Positions 36,509-50,306 of a stretch of DNA of 64,000 nucleotides are shown in pieces. The first letter of the stretch is position 1, and each line of letters begins with the position of its first letter. The stretch comes from Lethocerus indicus (Eukaryota; Arthropoda; Insecta; Hemiptera; Belostomatidae). The stretch lies in the NCBI GenBank assembly GCA_019843655.1, contig JACDQD010000004.1, forward strand, positions 29,771,872 to 29,835,871, in the 5' to 3' direction. Made by a program: the position numbers and the translations under genes. A model generated the notes under the pieces. The model saw only the letters and a list, made by a program, of their open reading frames with translations, had not been told where the DNA came from and searched no databases.

Positions 36509-36879
36509 ACGATGCTTCGGTATAGAAATGAAGAAGGCGTTTATAATTCCACGTAAAACATTCCTTCGGCAGGGAACAAGGGGCCGTGATGTGGGGGAGC
36601 TGGCTAACAATCCGCCGAAGAGAGAGAGAGAGAGAGGCAGAGAGGCAGACCACTTTCTTTCATCAACAATGGACGTATAAATTTTTACAAGGGTGACAGA
36701 CAGGGAGGTCGGGAGGACAACGGAGCTGAATTATGGCCGGTGGTCCGCGGGCCCAGCTATGGATTGCGCGGACCAACTTGAGTTATTGAAATTATTCACA
36801 ATTTGTACGGGCGGCGGGCACACCGGGCTCTGTGCATTTGATTTGTTCCAGACGCAATAAATAAACGGCCCCCTGTAGT

Positions 36880-36919
36880 AGGAGGAGGAGTAGGAGGAGG
36901 AGGTGGAGGAGGAGGAGGG
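36880..36919. repeat. (AGG)n purine tract
   Basis: GGA/GGAGGT repeats, similar in type to the tracts at 18.5 and 38.1 kb. Confidence 0.85.
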
Positions 36920-38090
36920 GCCTCCGGTTCCGGTCTTGTTTGGGTATCGGGCCTGCTGAGAGGCGGCTCATTTGCATATCGCGTCCCGATGAATCCGCCG
37001 CCGATAGCCGACCAAACCGGCCAGCCTCGAAAATTCGAAAATTCAGTCAGGATCCCCCGCTTATTTATAGCATCCCCAGTTCCCCAAACAGAAATTGTAG
37101 TCGGACCGATATTTTATAAATTAATTAAACGCCTACTAGAATTAAGTCGTATATAAACGTTTAGAAATAGAAATATGCGAGCAGAAGAGGATTATTATAC
37201 AAGGCTTTGTCCGGGGTAGAAGATACAATTAAATATCGTATTTGTGATTCGATCTATGTTCGGGAGATATTAAATAGATATGCCCAGTGACGCTTATTAG
37301 GACATTCTACTGTATGATAGCGTTAGGTAAGTAAATTACGTGGATATACGAGAAATTTCGTTTCCTTATTTTCAATGCCCATTCCTTACAGAGTTTATTG
37401 TGTCACACGAAAATATAAAGGAGGCTGTGACTTACCCAATTGACTGATATACGATAACTAGATAGTTCATTTCGTGTTGTCCTCCAGTAATAATTCTCGC
37501 ACGGATAAACATTTTTCTGGAATGTCCTATTCTTAATAGTTTCGATACTCCTGATGTAGAAGTACATATGTCCGAAGGATAATTTTTTCTTCAACTACCC
37601 ACAAGAAATTAATCAAGAAATCATTGTGAAAACTTCAATACTCGTATATGTGATGTTTCAGTGAGGGATATAACTGTTGGATTCAACAGGGCCAAAGATT
37701 TTGAAACTGAAACGATTTTTATAAATTATTTTACTAGTAACACTCTGACGTTTATTTTTTGTCCCGTTTATTATAGTGTATTCAAAATTATGATTGGATA
37801 ATAACAATAATGGGTTCCGGGACGGCTGAATTGTGTGGGAATTAAATAAATTCAAACCCGAAAGGGACACCGGTCCCGGGTCGGGTTAGTTCTGGGAGCG
37901 GTTCCGTATCCCCGAAAGATAGGAGGAGCCCACTTCATAATAAAAGCACCAATAAAATCCCGCCGAAGTTAATTGAGTCCAACATTTCGGTCTCCCCACA
38001 ATATAAGGAGGAATCCAGTCGCCGTTATGAGGGAGGGGATCCGTCACCCCGCTCTTCCTAATTAGATGGCTTTGAAAGGAACGAGTAAAA

Positions 38091-38120
38091 AGAGGAGGAG
38101 GAGGAGGAGGAGGAGAGGAA
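38091..38120. repeat. (AGG)n purine tract
   Basis: A run of GAG/AGG units, followed by AAGAAG. Confidence 0.85.
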
Positions 38121-39896
38121 GTGAAAAAAGAAGAAGAACAAACGGGGGACACTTTAAAAACCGAACCGCACTTTACATAATGAGTTAAGTTTTATGTTAA
38201 GTTTAATACCGGCCTTTTGGCCTGTGTCTGGGTGCCCGCCCGTTATTGAGTGGCATCTGTTAATGAGCAGGCGACACGAGCTTATCGCAGCCTCCCGCAG
38301 CTCCAACACCTCGACATCTTAACATGCCAAAACGCCGACACACCGGTAGGAGAGCCGCCTGATTTTTTTAATTTTCTCCGTAGGTCGACTTTATATTTCT
38401 CATCGTTCTTAAAGTAAATAACATCGCAGAACAAAATTATATTACCCGTTGGATTATTACAAGAGGAATATAAATTCACTCATAAGGATTATATTTGTTA
38501 CGTCCACTTAGTAGAATTTTCCAGTCGTTGCTGTAAAAGGCCATATATAAGTGCGGAGAGCTAGTATATGGTGTCAAGCACCATTATTCTGCAATATTCT
38601 ATTATGTGTTATGTTGGACAGCTGAATATGGGAAGGAATAGCAAGAAAAAATTCTCAAGACGACATCAACTATTCTTCTTTTAAATCATATAATACAGGT
38701 GTCAATAATTTCGGAACAGTAGAGTCCTTCTGTTTTAATTTATCGTGAAAACTAATTGTCGAGTTTCACGCAGTCATGAACACTCGATCCTAATTAGACA
38801 TCGGTACGGATTTCTAATGGCTTTGCGCTAATTATTTCTTTTGCTTTTATCGTTCAATTGTGACGTTCAAAATTTATTCAGGGAGTCTAGGCGCCTCCGC
38901 TGTCATGGACATTAACAGCAAGGAATTTGAACAGTAGCGACTTGTGCCGGATACACCTGGTTCAACCGAAACTGGTGGAAATAAATATACATTTTAATAA
39001 GCATATTTTAATACGGGGCCTTTTTAATACAGGGTTATGTATTTGACACGCGATGGATTTCACGGACTGCAGAGGAAACATCAAACATTTTGACGAGCGT
39101 AGTGGCGCATACCTCTTTAACTTTTGTTAAACGCTATTGCTTAATCTTTCCTCATTTTTTGCGCTCAAAATTCATGTAAGTTAAACCGCCGGCGGTTACG
39201 CACGAATATGAAATTCTTCACGGAGTCCTTTGGTCAAAAAGCCCGTTATATTATCAGTGGTTTTTTCATAATTGATGTGCATTATGTAAATTACACTGAA
39301 CATACACATTGTACATTAACGTTATGATATAACAACGGGTTTAAAATTTCTTGTTAAAACCTTGTATACCAATATATTTATATATGTAATATTTAATTAT
39401 AGAATAATTCTTTTGTAAATTTCATTAGTTCAATGCTGCAATTAAAAAACTTAATTTATTTTTTAATTATACCTGATAAAACTTACCTAACTATAACTAT
39501 AAGGAATATTGGCAAACCTCCCTTCAAGGACTTTTAATTAAATAATTTTTATTGTCATAATACTCCCTCGTTATGAATACCAATATATATTTCAAAATTC
39601 CATTTCATAAATTAGTATCATTTAAATGGATATCCGTGTATATCATGGAGAATAAGCGGAAATACAAGAAACTGTACTATATAAATTAATTTAGAAAACT
39701 TTGAAGGTAATTGCAGAGGTGCAGGGAAAGTATTCCCACTCTGACTCTATTTTGTTATGAAGTCATCATTCATCTTCCTCGAAATTTGAACTAGAAGTCA
39801 TCTCAACTGCAGTTTCAGAGTTAGATATACCACCTAAATATCTTCCCAATTCATTGAACGTAACCAACAGCAACAGCAACCGGTCTCATCCCGTCG

Positions 39897-39926
39897 TGAG
39901 AGAGAATCGTCGAGAGAGAGAATCGT

Positions 39927-39991
<65 letters not shown>

Positions 39992-39999
39992 GAGAGAGA

Positions 40000-40081
<82 letters not shown>
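39897..40081. repeat. 185-bp GA microsatellite with 16-bp lead-in repeat
   Basis: The longest simple repeat in the window. It opens with two copies of GAGAGAGAATCGTCGA, then runs as GA with a few GGGA interruptions (near 39988 and 40002). It is pure purine from about 39928. GAGA-type factors bind such sequence in insects, and long mirror-symmetric GA can form triplex DNA. Long frames on both strands through it are artefacts. Confidence 0.95.
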
Positions 40082-40084
<3 letters not shown>

Positions 40085-40369
40085 TAATCTGTGGAAGGCC
40101 GATCGACCGTCGGAGAAATTAATAAATTTGAGCGTCCAATAGCGCTGGGAATGGGGTCCAGCCTCCGGGCCGTTTCCATTAATGCTCGGGCGGCGGGGGC
40201 CTTTAAGAGCTTGGCGGCCGCGTACGTGAATTATGACGAGCGAACGTATATTTTGGTTCGGGGAAAAACGGGCCGACGGCTTTGAGCACCGACCGACAAC
40301 CCAAAATTGGTCTTTGGCATGCAACGCCGACACCAACCAACCAACCCGCTCAAAAGCTCCTCCTTTACA

Positions 40370-40372
<3 letters not shown>

Positions 40373-40428
<56 letters not shown>
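40373..40428. repeat. (TA)n microsatellite
   Basis: Perfect TA run of about 28 repeats, only about 290 bp from the GA tract. Confidence 0.95.
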
Positions 40429-40431
<3 letters not shown>

Positions 40432-40525
40432 GTCAATCTCACTGCTGCCAATAATTACCTCAACGTTAATAGTCAGTTAGATAAAGACCTAGTAGGGAAT
40501 TAGTCATTTAAATCAAGTAGGGTAG

Positions 40526-40556
40526 TATACTGAAGACGGCGACCGTCCGAAACCTG
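40526..40556 (+). repeat. Hammerhead-family relic
   Basis: CTGAAGACGGC followed by CCGAAACC keeps the first box, GGC and GAAA box of the repeat family from 10-15 kb. The GGTC cleavage box is lost. It is isolated from the other copies by about 25 kb. Confidence 0.4.
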
Positions 40557-43500
40557 AAATTTGAAGGGTAACGGTTCTGTGTTCTTAAAAAATAATGCCT
40601 AAATCCCTCGACTTGAAAATTTGCGAAACAATCTAATGAGTAACAGAGAAACAGGTTTGAACAGGGCCAATGCCGGAGGGAACTCGGCTTCATTAGTGGA
40701 TTAGCGGCAACTTGTCTCACTTCGTGTGTACACGCCTTTCATTTTTATCCTAATGCCTTCAACAAAAAAGTAGAAAGTAACGAAATCTGTTTTTGTTTTT
40801 TGCTTATTTCTTTTTTTTGAACCGTACACGCAAATTAATTAGTACACCGAGGGGGGAACGAATTGAACAAACTAATTGAAAAATATTCCAACAGTAGTCC
40901 GTCCGTGAAGTTTAGTACCGCCGTGTCCGCCCCAGCGGGTGATGTTTGCGGCCTACATCCGACCGCGGATATAAATAAATATGCGATCTACGCACGATAC
41001 AATCTACATCTGGGGACCGCCCAATAAATACCCGGTGCCGAAAGCCCTTAAATGTAATTTAACTGTTGGCGCTCAGTCGTTGCTCCGTTCACTCTGCCCA
41101 GTCGTAATTTCGAACTTTTTATGGTGCGGATGTTTATGCTAATCAGTCCTTACTGGCAGAAGAAATTCGGGTCCGTATGGAATATCACTTTGTTGTTTCT
41201 CGTTTTTTTGTCCGCATTATCCTTGTCCCGAATTCCATAACAGTCGTGGGGCGTGTCTCAATCTTTTACAACGTATATAAAATTGGGACGGAGCGTTGAA
41301 ATAATAAATGGATTTATGTCGATCTGGTGCGTCCATTTGTAGAAATGTGTTTGAGAGAAACCAAGAACTTATATTGTATTTTTCATCTAAAAAAAAATCA
41401 TACATTGCTACCCCAAATAATTACTGCTGCGTTATTTCATAAGCTTAGTACCAGCCCTTTATATTTACAAGCTGAATTGTACGCTGCTCTGTACACGATA
41501 CAACAAGTTAGTCCGCATAAATGAACCTGTAGACCGGGTGCAGTCACCATTTCTCAGTTTACTTGTGATTACTGCAACTTCTCGTTCTACATTTTCGTAA
41601 TTTTTCCATGACCATTCCAACGTCCAGTTTATTGCTGATACCAGGCAGAAGTTCAGAAATTTTAGTTTCCTAAATAAATAATTTTGATGCAATTACTTGT
41701 TACCAAATAGGACTTGACCGTGGCGTTATAATAGGACAGCTCTGAAAAATAATATACCTATATAGAATTCTGTCGTTATATATTTATAACGCGTCTACCA
41801 CTTCTTCTATCACATACTGTGAACTGATGTGAAGATTTTTTTTGTACGTTCGTAAAATAAAAAGTGAAATTATTCGAATAAAGTATTTCGATCGTTTCCT
41901 TCAAAAGGGTTAATCTAAATTTGGATTACGATCTTACTGCTTGTCTTATTAAGGTCAAGTATTAACTGAAGGACTAAAATGTATATTTAATAGATTATAG
42001 AATGTGGATGACTCGGTGTGAAATAGATAGGGGATGCTAGTCCACAGGGCGGATGTAAGGAATTAAGTTTTATAAGAAGGCGGTTTGGAGGAAAAAACAA
42101 TTGAAAACCACTTTCTTAGGGCTAAGGTTTCTTAGTTTCACTGTTTGTGTTGTTCGTTGGCCGGTAGGCTTGTTCTGTCTGGTTGGCTCCGGCGTTATAG
42201 AATTTTTTTGCCCCCATCGGCCCAAATGTCGGACATAGTTCCCGAGATTTATTAGGTTGTCCCCCAGCCATCTCTACCCTTTCTTATGCCCCGTCCGAGG
42301 GGCCCCTTCGGCTAATTGTTTTAATTTTTTTATTTCCTCCACCCACCATCTCTCTCTTTCTCTCTACTCTCGCACTGTAAAATACAAGCCGGCGGTTACG
42401 GTCCATTAATCCTGCGACTATTTCCGCCGCCGTGGGCGCTATAAGACGCCTACGACTGGTTATTAATTTGAGCTGGCGCCACCAATCGGCCGATTAGTCT
42501 TCATTAAAACTTTCTCGAACGGTAGCGGGTGGAAGGAATATAAGCGTCCGAGGGTGTACGACTCCGCTGAATCGTATAAACGAAGAAAATTATACCTAAC
42601 GAAGATTCGCGGGTTGGAACGAACGGCAAGGCAAGGATGAATAAATTAGCTCAGAAGTAAGGATTGAAGAACTAATCTCTAGGCCGAAGTGACAGAAAAT
42701 CTTTCACACCTGAAGAAACAATGTCCTAAAAAAACATATTGAACAATATTTACTGTTAAGAAAAATATTTTGCAGAAAGGATTTATTCCTGTCTGTAGAT
42801 AAGCTGATATCAGCTGTTTCGAATAATGAAAAATAAATTTTAATAAACGAAATATACGACAGACTGAAGGGAACGAAGTAACTAAAACAATATGTCATAA
42901 GAAACGCGAATCGACCCCATGCGTTTCCCATGAAAATGTTAGGCCGCTGATTACACTTTCGGGACTGCTTCCGTTGATTAGCTTCAAGCATTTCAGATTC
43001 TGGATAAATGAAAGTACCGTCGGTTAAATATAATTCCGGCGCCGGAAGTAGGTGCCAAATGTAACACACAACGATTAGATGGAATTGGAGGTTATTTCCG
43101 TTTTTTCGATTTCGGTGGCCGAGAAGAGGCGTGCGCGGTAGAACAAGGGGAGGTTTCCAGAGGTGCAGTGATGTTCCTAACATGTTTTATGCATGCCGCA
43201 GCATGTTTACCCCCTGAACATCCTCGTCGTTGTACTCCTGCGTTGTATTCAGACCGTCGTGTCGTTTGTATGGACCGGACCCGACTTGTTCTTATTTTAT
43301 TTAACTGATTTAATTCACTTACACGAGATTGAATAAAGTTTGTCGTTGGGGCGACGTCTAAAAAAGCCAGATATGGAGGAAGAATATTAGAGTAGAAACG
43401 GGGATTGTGTCTTCCAGTCACAAAGTGGGTGAGATTTCTGTTCTGGAATAAATATAAAAGTCGTGCCCTCCATATATATCGAATTTCAATTTGATTGAAA

Positions 43501-45632
43501 ACTTCCTTGGGAATATGGCGTATTCAGTAACTTCTGACAAGGCGCAGTGGATTAGACAACGCAGTCTTCTCTCGTAAATAAATTTAGCAGTTGTGAGTCA
43601 ACTCTATTCACCCACTATACCGAGTTATTCTAGTCGTTTAATTAACAGAAGCACGTTCACCATTAATAGCATTCGTTCGGCGACAGAGAGCTCGGTACAA
43701 TATGCCTTCCTGTCTTCCGAATTGAGTTCTCACGAAGCGCTCTAAGGGCGATTAGTAATATCTCGATAATGCCGAGTCCACACCGGGAGTGTTTAACATC
43801 GTCCCATCGGAAAACTGGAAGAGTCGTGACTTATAAATCTAGGCCGTGCCCGGGGCTTTCTCTGACTCATACATTTTATGAGTCAACCGTGGCCTTTGGA
43901 CTCTTGTTTTCCGTCTCCGGATAAATTTACGGATACATCGGCGTACCCGAGAACCCGATGTTGGAGCGGGGTTGAGGGGTTGGGGTGCGATGGTCCGCCG
44001 GCGCGCGGCGGGCGGGGGGAATCGGACATTCGGTTAAAAACCGAACGTGAATGGTTCTTACACGTTTCTAGGGGTACCGTATTTATCACGAAGCGTGTGA
44101 CTCTAACCGGGCTATTCCCGGGGGGAGAAATAAGCGAGCTAGCCGGTGCTTCTCCTTCCGTCGTGCCAACCATCCTCCGTGAACGAGCCCCGTCTGATTG
44201 ATACGATGTAACGGTATCCGATCGTCGATAAATCTGGAAGTCATCCAAAAAAAAACATCGCCCGGGCTAATGGAATTCAATACGTTCAACTGCCCCCACT
44301 TTATGGGTTCCAATTTACGGGATGAATTCGAATTAAAAATTAAACGTCCAATAGTGGAGTTGATGATTTCTGTCGACAACCTTTTCAAAATGCGATGCAC
44401 AATTTAAATGTAAGACGATATTACTTTACGAAATCGGTAGTGTTCTACGATGTACGCTAAATATCGGCGCTAATATTTTTTTTTGTAAAACTAAATTGTG
44501 TAAATTCTTCGGGGCTGGTAAAGATTAACCGGCGGCCGGGGAATTAATTCAGCCAGAAGGGAACCACTAATGAAATGCGGGAGTCGGCGTCGTTTTTCCG
44601 ATTGGAGCAGTAAATATGTAGAGGAGACGGTAGGACGGGGCCGCCCGAGTAAGGCTACTGACTTATTAGTGATTGTATTAGCCGGAGAAAAGGGAGGAGT
44701 CGCAAATGAATAAAAAATTGTGGAAGTATAGGGATGAGAGAGGAAGAGGTAGAGGGGTGGGGGTGGGGGTGGGAGGCAGATAGAGATATCAGAGCGAGGG
44801 ACGGGGGAGGTTCCTTTGTTTAACGTGAGCCGTTTGTTTGTTAGCCACACGCTAACTCCCTTCTCCTTTGTCTTTCCCCTCTTTCACACTACACCGCTAC
44901 TCCTCTCTTCCCCCGTCCTCGCTATCCTCCCTTCTTTGTTCTTTCTCCCGCGTATCCGCTCCTCCTCTTTCCCCCGGGCGGATTTCTATATTCCGTCCAC
45001 AGTATCGTCCTCCTTCTTCTGTCCCTCCGTCCTCGGCGGGCGGATAACGAGGCCGGCCCTCCGGCTTAACGGGCCGCCGTCCTGTAATAAGGGGCGCCTC
45101 CGATGACGTTCCGATGAAGTTCCGCCAGTGAAGAAAAAGGAGACAGGAACACGACTGGAACTACAAAATGGAGCTCCCCCGCGATTCCGGTGCCATTAAA
45201 CGATGCCCCCCGTCCCCTTGCGACTTCTTCACCGCCAATATACGTCCCTTTTCGTCTACTCCTTCTGAATTTAATCGGCGGCGCATTTTATCTCGATTCT
45301 GTGTTGCATCGCGAGGTATTCGGCCGGAAGCGGGCGATGCCGGGCCAGATAAAACTCCGTTCCATCAATAAAGGTAGTTCGGGGCGGGGGGTGGTTGGGA
45401 GGGAGGTAGGGCGCGGTTGGCAGCACGCATGCCCTCTCTGGAAATTTAAACACCCGAATTAGCATTCACCCCGTGCTTTGTCCTCCCCCGTTCTGTATTT
45501 TATGTGGAGCGGGGCCCTGCTTGTTAGCGGCCCCTCTCCAGCTACCTGGCCCCGGTAGCCGGCACCGGCCTCCTCCTTTATCCGATTACCTGTAGGCGCG
45601 TTTCCTCCACTCCACGATTACTTAACGCCAGC

Positions 45633-45640
45633 TATAAAAG
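45633..45640 (+). promoter_or_regulatory. Candidate TATA box
   Basis: TATAAAAG directly downstream of the GC-rich segment at 44.5-45.6 kb. An initiator would be expected about 30 bp on, where GTTCATCG sits near 45656-45663. No coding exon downstream was recognised, and TATAAAAG also occurs by chance elsewhere (43453, 57007). Confidence 0.15.
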
Positions 45641-47439
45641 TTTGCCAGTTTGTAGGTTCATCGTGTTAAGCGATCGGGGTGAACATCCATTCACTGTACT
45701 TAAACGAGTGCGTACAGAATCTCTCCACTCTAAGCTCCTGTATCTTTGGAACTGCAGAATCGCGGTCTTATACATTTACTGAAAATGTTTTCTAACGATT
45801 ACTTATATAAACAATGGATTTTAATTTCTATTATTTGTACGCGTAGTAAACTATTATTATCGCTTAAGAAAGATTTATCAAGGTCGCGGGATTGTGTATT
45901 ATGCTTTGGGTGTAAAAATAATATACTTGAAATAATATGTATTCCCCGAAATGTACTATTACCACGGTAAATATATGACACCGCGATATATACACCACAA
46001 AAAAATATGACACATTAAAGGCTTTTATGGAGAAATAAATCTCTTAGTTTGGGTGTACTGCACTTGTGCATCCATTATTTTTTTCTTGTAAACTACTCAA
46101 CGACCGGTAACCAGATGTTTCATGGGTCAGACCGTTGCATTGCGAGCTATCTGATTTGTAAAATTCTAGCTGACGTAAGATTTTCTGTTCTGTACAGGTT
46201 GGCGAGTACATTGGAAAGGGAGCGGGAAATTTGAAATGTTGCCGTTTGGTCTCGGTTTGAGTTTATAAAAAGAAGTAACGACATAGAGCTGGGTATCTAT
46301 CTGCCGGCTGGGATCGGTCGGTGCGTTATTTTTTGTGGCGGGAGAGCCCTGCCCCCAGTCCTCTGGAAAAGGGCGGCTCTCTCTATGATAGTAAAGTACA
46401 ATTTGTCAGATGATTAATTGGCGTTATATTGACCTGTTATATGCCTCCCGGCCCCAACTACCGTACTCTTTATCCCTGTTCCGTCTTCTTCCTCATGGCT
46501 CCCCCGCCCCCCCACTGGTCGGTGTTCGGCCCTGCATTCCGAACCGGCCGCCTGTGTCTCTTTATTTCCAGTCAATTAAGCCCGAGGGAAACGGACAAAT
46601 ATTTTTAATTAATCGAACGACCGCTCTTTCCCGCTGTCATATTTAAATCTTCGGCTGTCGGCCGAATAATTTATCGATGTAGACTTTATTTTGCGCGCGA
46701 GATAATATTCGTTTGACCGAACGAATCCGATCCCCCTGCATCCGCCGAGGTCCAGGCAGCAATGCGTTGAGAACCGTGCTCAACCGAAGGATGTAAAACG
46801 AAATAATAACCGTATAAACTACGGAACCATTAGGAATCAAAAATTTGCCCGCTTTAAATATTACAGACACATCTGTAGCTATATGAAACTACTGTGTACA
46901 AGTACAAGTAAGTCAGTTATGTCATGAAGACTCTTACACCGTGACCAACACATACCCTAGCTGTGCTAGATAAATATATCGGCTATATAAAAGTAATCGG
47001 TATTTTTAATAATAATGTTAATGCATATATTAACTCTTATCGGTGAAACATCAATTATGCTGGATAAATTTCGAATGCATTCAGTCGTTCTCCATGCATC
47101 TCGATGAAATAGACTCTGAGAGTATTTTATTGAGAGTGAAAACGGAATGATTAAATTGACTGTTCTCGATAACGGCGAGTTCTCTCTGTAGAGAGGAAAA
47201 TTTGGCCCTCTCCCGTAACAAATTAATTCAAACGCACCGCAGAAAATATAAACGATACTATCGGGCTAAATTCGCCATATGTCTTCTGCTCTAAACGTTA
47301 TTTCCGAACCCACCGCCTCGTAAATTACAATAAAGGACGGGCATAACGTTCGGCCGGTCGGGACTTTATCGAGGGCTAAATATCGGTCGACGCCCGAACA
47401 CATTAAGGAAGTTGTTCCGTATCATCTGCCCCGCTCACG

Positions 47440-47461
47440 GCCAATTTGCATTTTTGGCTCC
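47440..47461. promoter_or_regulatory. Repeated 22-bp dyad motif, copy 2
   Basis: Second copy of the GCCAATTTG(A/C)ATTTTTGGC motif, on the same strand and about 11 kb from copy 1. Here the middle reads ATTTGCAT, an octamer-like sequence recognised by POU factors, which may be coincidence. Confidence 0.35.
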
Positions 47462-50259
47462 GGAACAAAGAGGAGGTATTAAAATTTTCCAAACATTTTC
47501 GAGAGCGGTCGTGAAAATAAGAGCCGGTTTGTTAATCCGGCCATTTGTTGGAGCCAGGATTTTAAATTATAGTTTTATCCTTTGCAATTAGTAAAGCGCT
47601 TCGGACGGGGCGGGAAACGGTGCTTCTCGAAGGGGGCCGATTCGGAGCCGAGGCCGCCGGCACTAATAAATTAGTGTTTCGTTCTGCTCATTGAAAGACC
47701 CTCTTGGCACCGGCGCTTTGGGATTTACGAAATTACCGGTCATTTCTCCAGCCGCTTAGAATTTATCATGCGAACTGTAAAATAGTGAAACAATTCATCT
47801 GGCGGTCATATACGCGGAAAATTCCACTTCAGAACGGCGGTTATAAAATGTTGGGTGACCGGTTGTCAGGTGCTTCATACTTTACATTACACCGCACACA
47901 CCGGCTGAACTGGAGAACTTGGAAAGAAGGGTGATATCAGTCTTTATTAGAGAGATAAATTATTGACATTTTCCAAGTTACCTAGATCATAAAAACCTTA
48001 GTACTATTGAAACAATATCTTTAGGGATTATGTTTGGGTGGGAGACCAATGTTCGAATATTTGATACAAAATTATTTTATTTCATACACACGAAACTAAA
48101 AAGTGTTACAAAACAGCATCCACCGAGGCGTTGAACCAGTTTCTGTCCGAGATTCTTCCTGTTTTCGGAGAACTCTGCAATGATTCCCAACTGGGTAATT
48201 GCTAGTAGTGTTAGAATAAAGAACGACAAATGATCATAACCAAACTGTATATACTAGCATAATGTATAAATGTATTATGGATGAAACGATGGACTTATAC
48301 CAGCAGGACGGACAGACTGGGTCACTAATGCAAGCGATATAAGAGCCTAATCGGTCTATCAACAAGATATCGCTCGAACGGAACTTTTAAATTTTTACCT
48401 ATCGATTCATTTCATCCGCCGAGGCCTATTTTGAAGCCGCCGTTTGCGACCAATTAGCATTGTTTGGTAGCGGACGAAATACACAATTTACCAGCGGCGT
48501 AAAACCCGAAACGGGAGTCTATTATAATGGATGGAAGGCGAAGCAGGTGGTATTTAAGTATTAAGTATAGGGGGCAGTATCTAGTGGCGGATTAATGTTA
48601 ATACCGGTCGCGGTGTGCCACCTCTTGTCAGTCTGCCAATGCAGCTGCAATCGCAAGGAGGCCCCCTGCCCGGTTCGAATTTAAATATCTTTCTCGTTTA
48701 TCTCTTGAATTAGTACCGGGTAAAATGTACCGACCGAAAACGAGAGTTGCATGTTGCAGCCCGAAAAGCTGAAAATTCAAAATTTCGAACATAATTTAAA
48801 AAGGACTCTCGCAAATAAATATAACGACATGCTTCCGTACATATGTATCGTTATAAATTTAAAAAAGGTAGCCGAATCATTTAGTTAAATTTTAGCGACC
48901 TTTATATATACCAGTAACGCGGTCTTCAGAATCCACGTCCACAAATCCTTCGTCTCCTGTGTGAGGCCATTGTAGTCACAGTTTCCTGCAGTCATCAGGA
49001 GTCTGGCACCATCATCGCAGTCGGGGTGATCAAGAAAACACTTTCAGTTGGCAATATTCCGATCCGCACCTTTGGTTTGAAACTTCTATTTGCCATTAAG
49101 GCTAATTATAATGATATATTATAACTCTCGTTATATTCTGCCCATATTCGCCCACTTCGTCACACTCAGCTTCTCGCCAGCGTCAGTATTTACTGAGACG
49201 ACTCGCCATGACTCTTCCTACATCTGCAACACGAATGCTTCCTGACGATCCAGCCTGGAATCTGAATATCGCAAGATAATATTCCTCGGGGTACACTAGA
49301 AAAGAAACCGGTATAGCTTGAACATAATGGAGGGAACGGCGAATTAAAGGAGTAGTACACAAGTCTTGTATTTTAGATAACACTACCTATAGGAGTTATT
49401 TATTTTTCAACGTAGAACTGGTCAGATATCGAAAATAATGACGCGGGTAAGGAAATATACCGTATGGGCAGGGAGGAGAATATAAAGACAACGCCCTCAC
49501 AATGTAATCCCTCATGAAGTATTGCCACCGCGTTCGAAAGTAGTTCCGTTTTGGAACAAGGACAAGGAGATGTGCCCGGGCCGAATAACAAGGGGGACCG
49601 GGGCCCTTCCTACCGGCCCCAAACATTAATATCGGATTTAAAAGCCAGGCCGCGAAACAATTTACCGATCGATTAACGTCCAATAAATATATTTATGGAC
49701 ATAAGTAAGATCTACGGTGCCCGTCCACAGGGGCCCGATACCTCGTTTCGGTTCAAAAAACAAAGAGAAACCCAAGTCGGCGGACTCTTCTACAAGTTCT
49801 CAATGATTTACGGCGGCCCGAACGGCCCTACTTCTTTCTTTCTCGCTCGCCCGTCCCCACCGGGATGGCTCCCTCTCTCCCTCCCACCCCTCTCCCTCTC
49901 TCTCTCTCTCGCACCCATTGTCCTGTCTTCATACATAACCGACCAGGCCCCAGAATTTGGGCCTCTTCCCTCCCTCCAACCACCCCCCCCCGGCCTCCTA
50001 GTCGCCCCTCCACAGCCACCGATATATCCTCGTCGGTTTTGGGAAAAAATTAAAAACGGGTCTCCGGTTATTGTGATGGCATTCCTCCGAGTGGCGACGT
50101 TTTACCGAACGGTTTAACGTAAATATGAGCCCGGATTTTTCAGATGTCTGACGCCTCGCGACCCGTTCACTCGTGTTACTTTTCTCACCGACCAACCGCC
50201 CAAAGCCGCCGATTAATGACCCACAATCTTTTTGGATATATCGTCTGACTTCTCAAGAG

Positions 50260-50306
<47 letters not shown>

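Larger units (their letters stand above)
36510..39890. other. Gene-free DNA with purine repeats
   Basis: No gene recognised. Holds AGG-type purine tracts at 36880-36919 and 38091-38120. The right part (38.5-39.9 kb) is AT-rich. Confidence 0.4.
40430..47439. other. Gene-free mosaic DNA
   Basis: No gene recognised. A hammerhead-like relic lies at 40530, a tRNA-like segment at 43531-43612 was rejected, and a GC- and pyrimidine-rich island spans about 44.5-45.6 kb. Overlapping frames on both strands at 43.9-45.4 kb follow from high GC and match nothing I know. Confidence 0.35.

Noticed and set aside
39851..40336. Long Ser/Leu and Arg/Glu frames
   Set aside because: They are translations of the GA microsatellite.
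43531..43612. tRNA-like segment (AAGGCGCAGTGGATTA resembles an A box; AGTTG..CAACT hairpin resembles a T arm)
   Set aside because: The T loop lacks TTCRA, the acceptor stem does not pair and the anticodon arm is unclear. At best it is a very old tRNA-derived relic.
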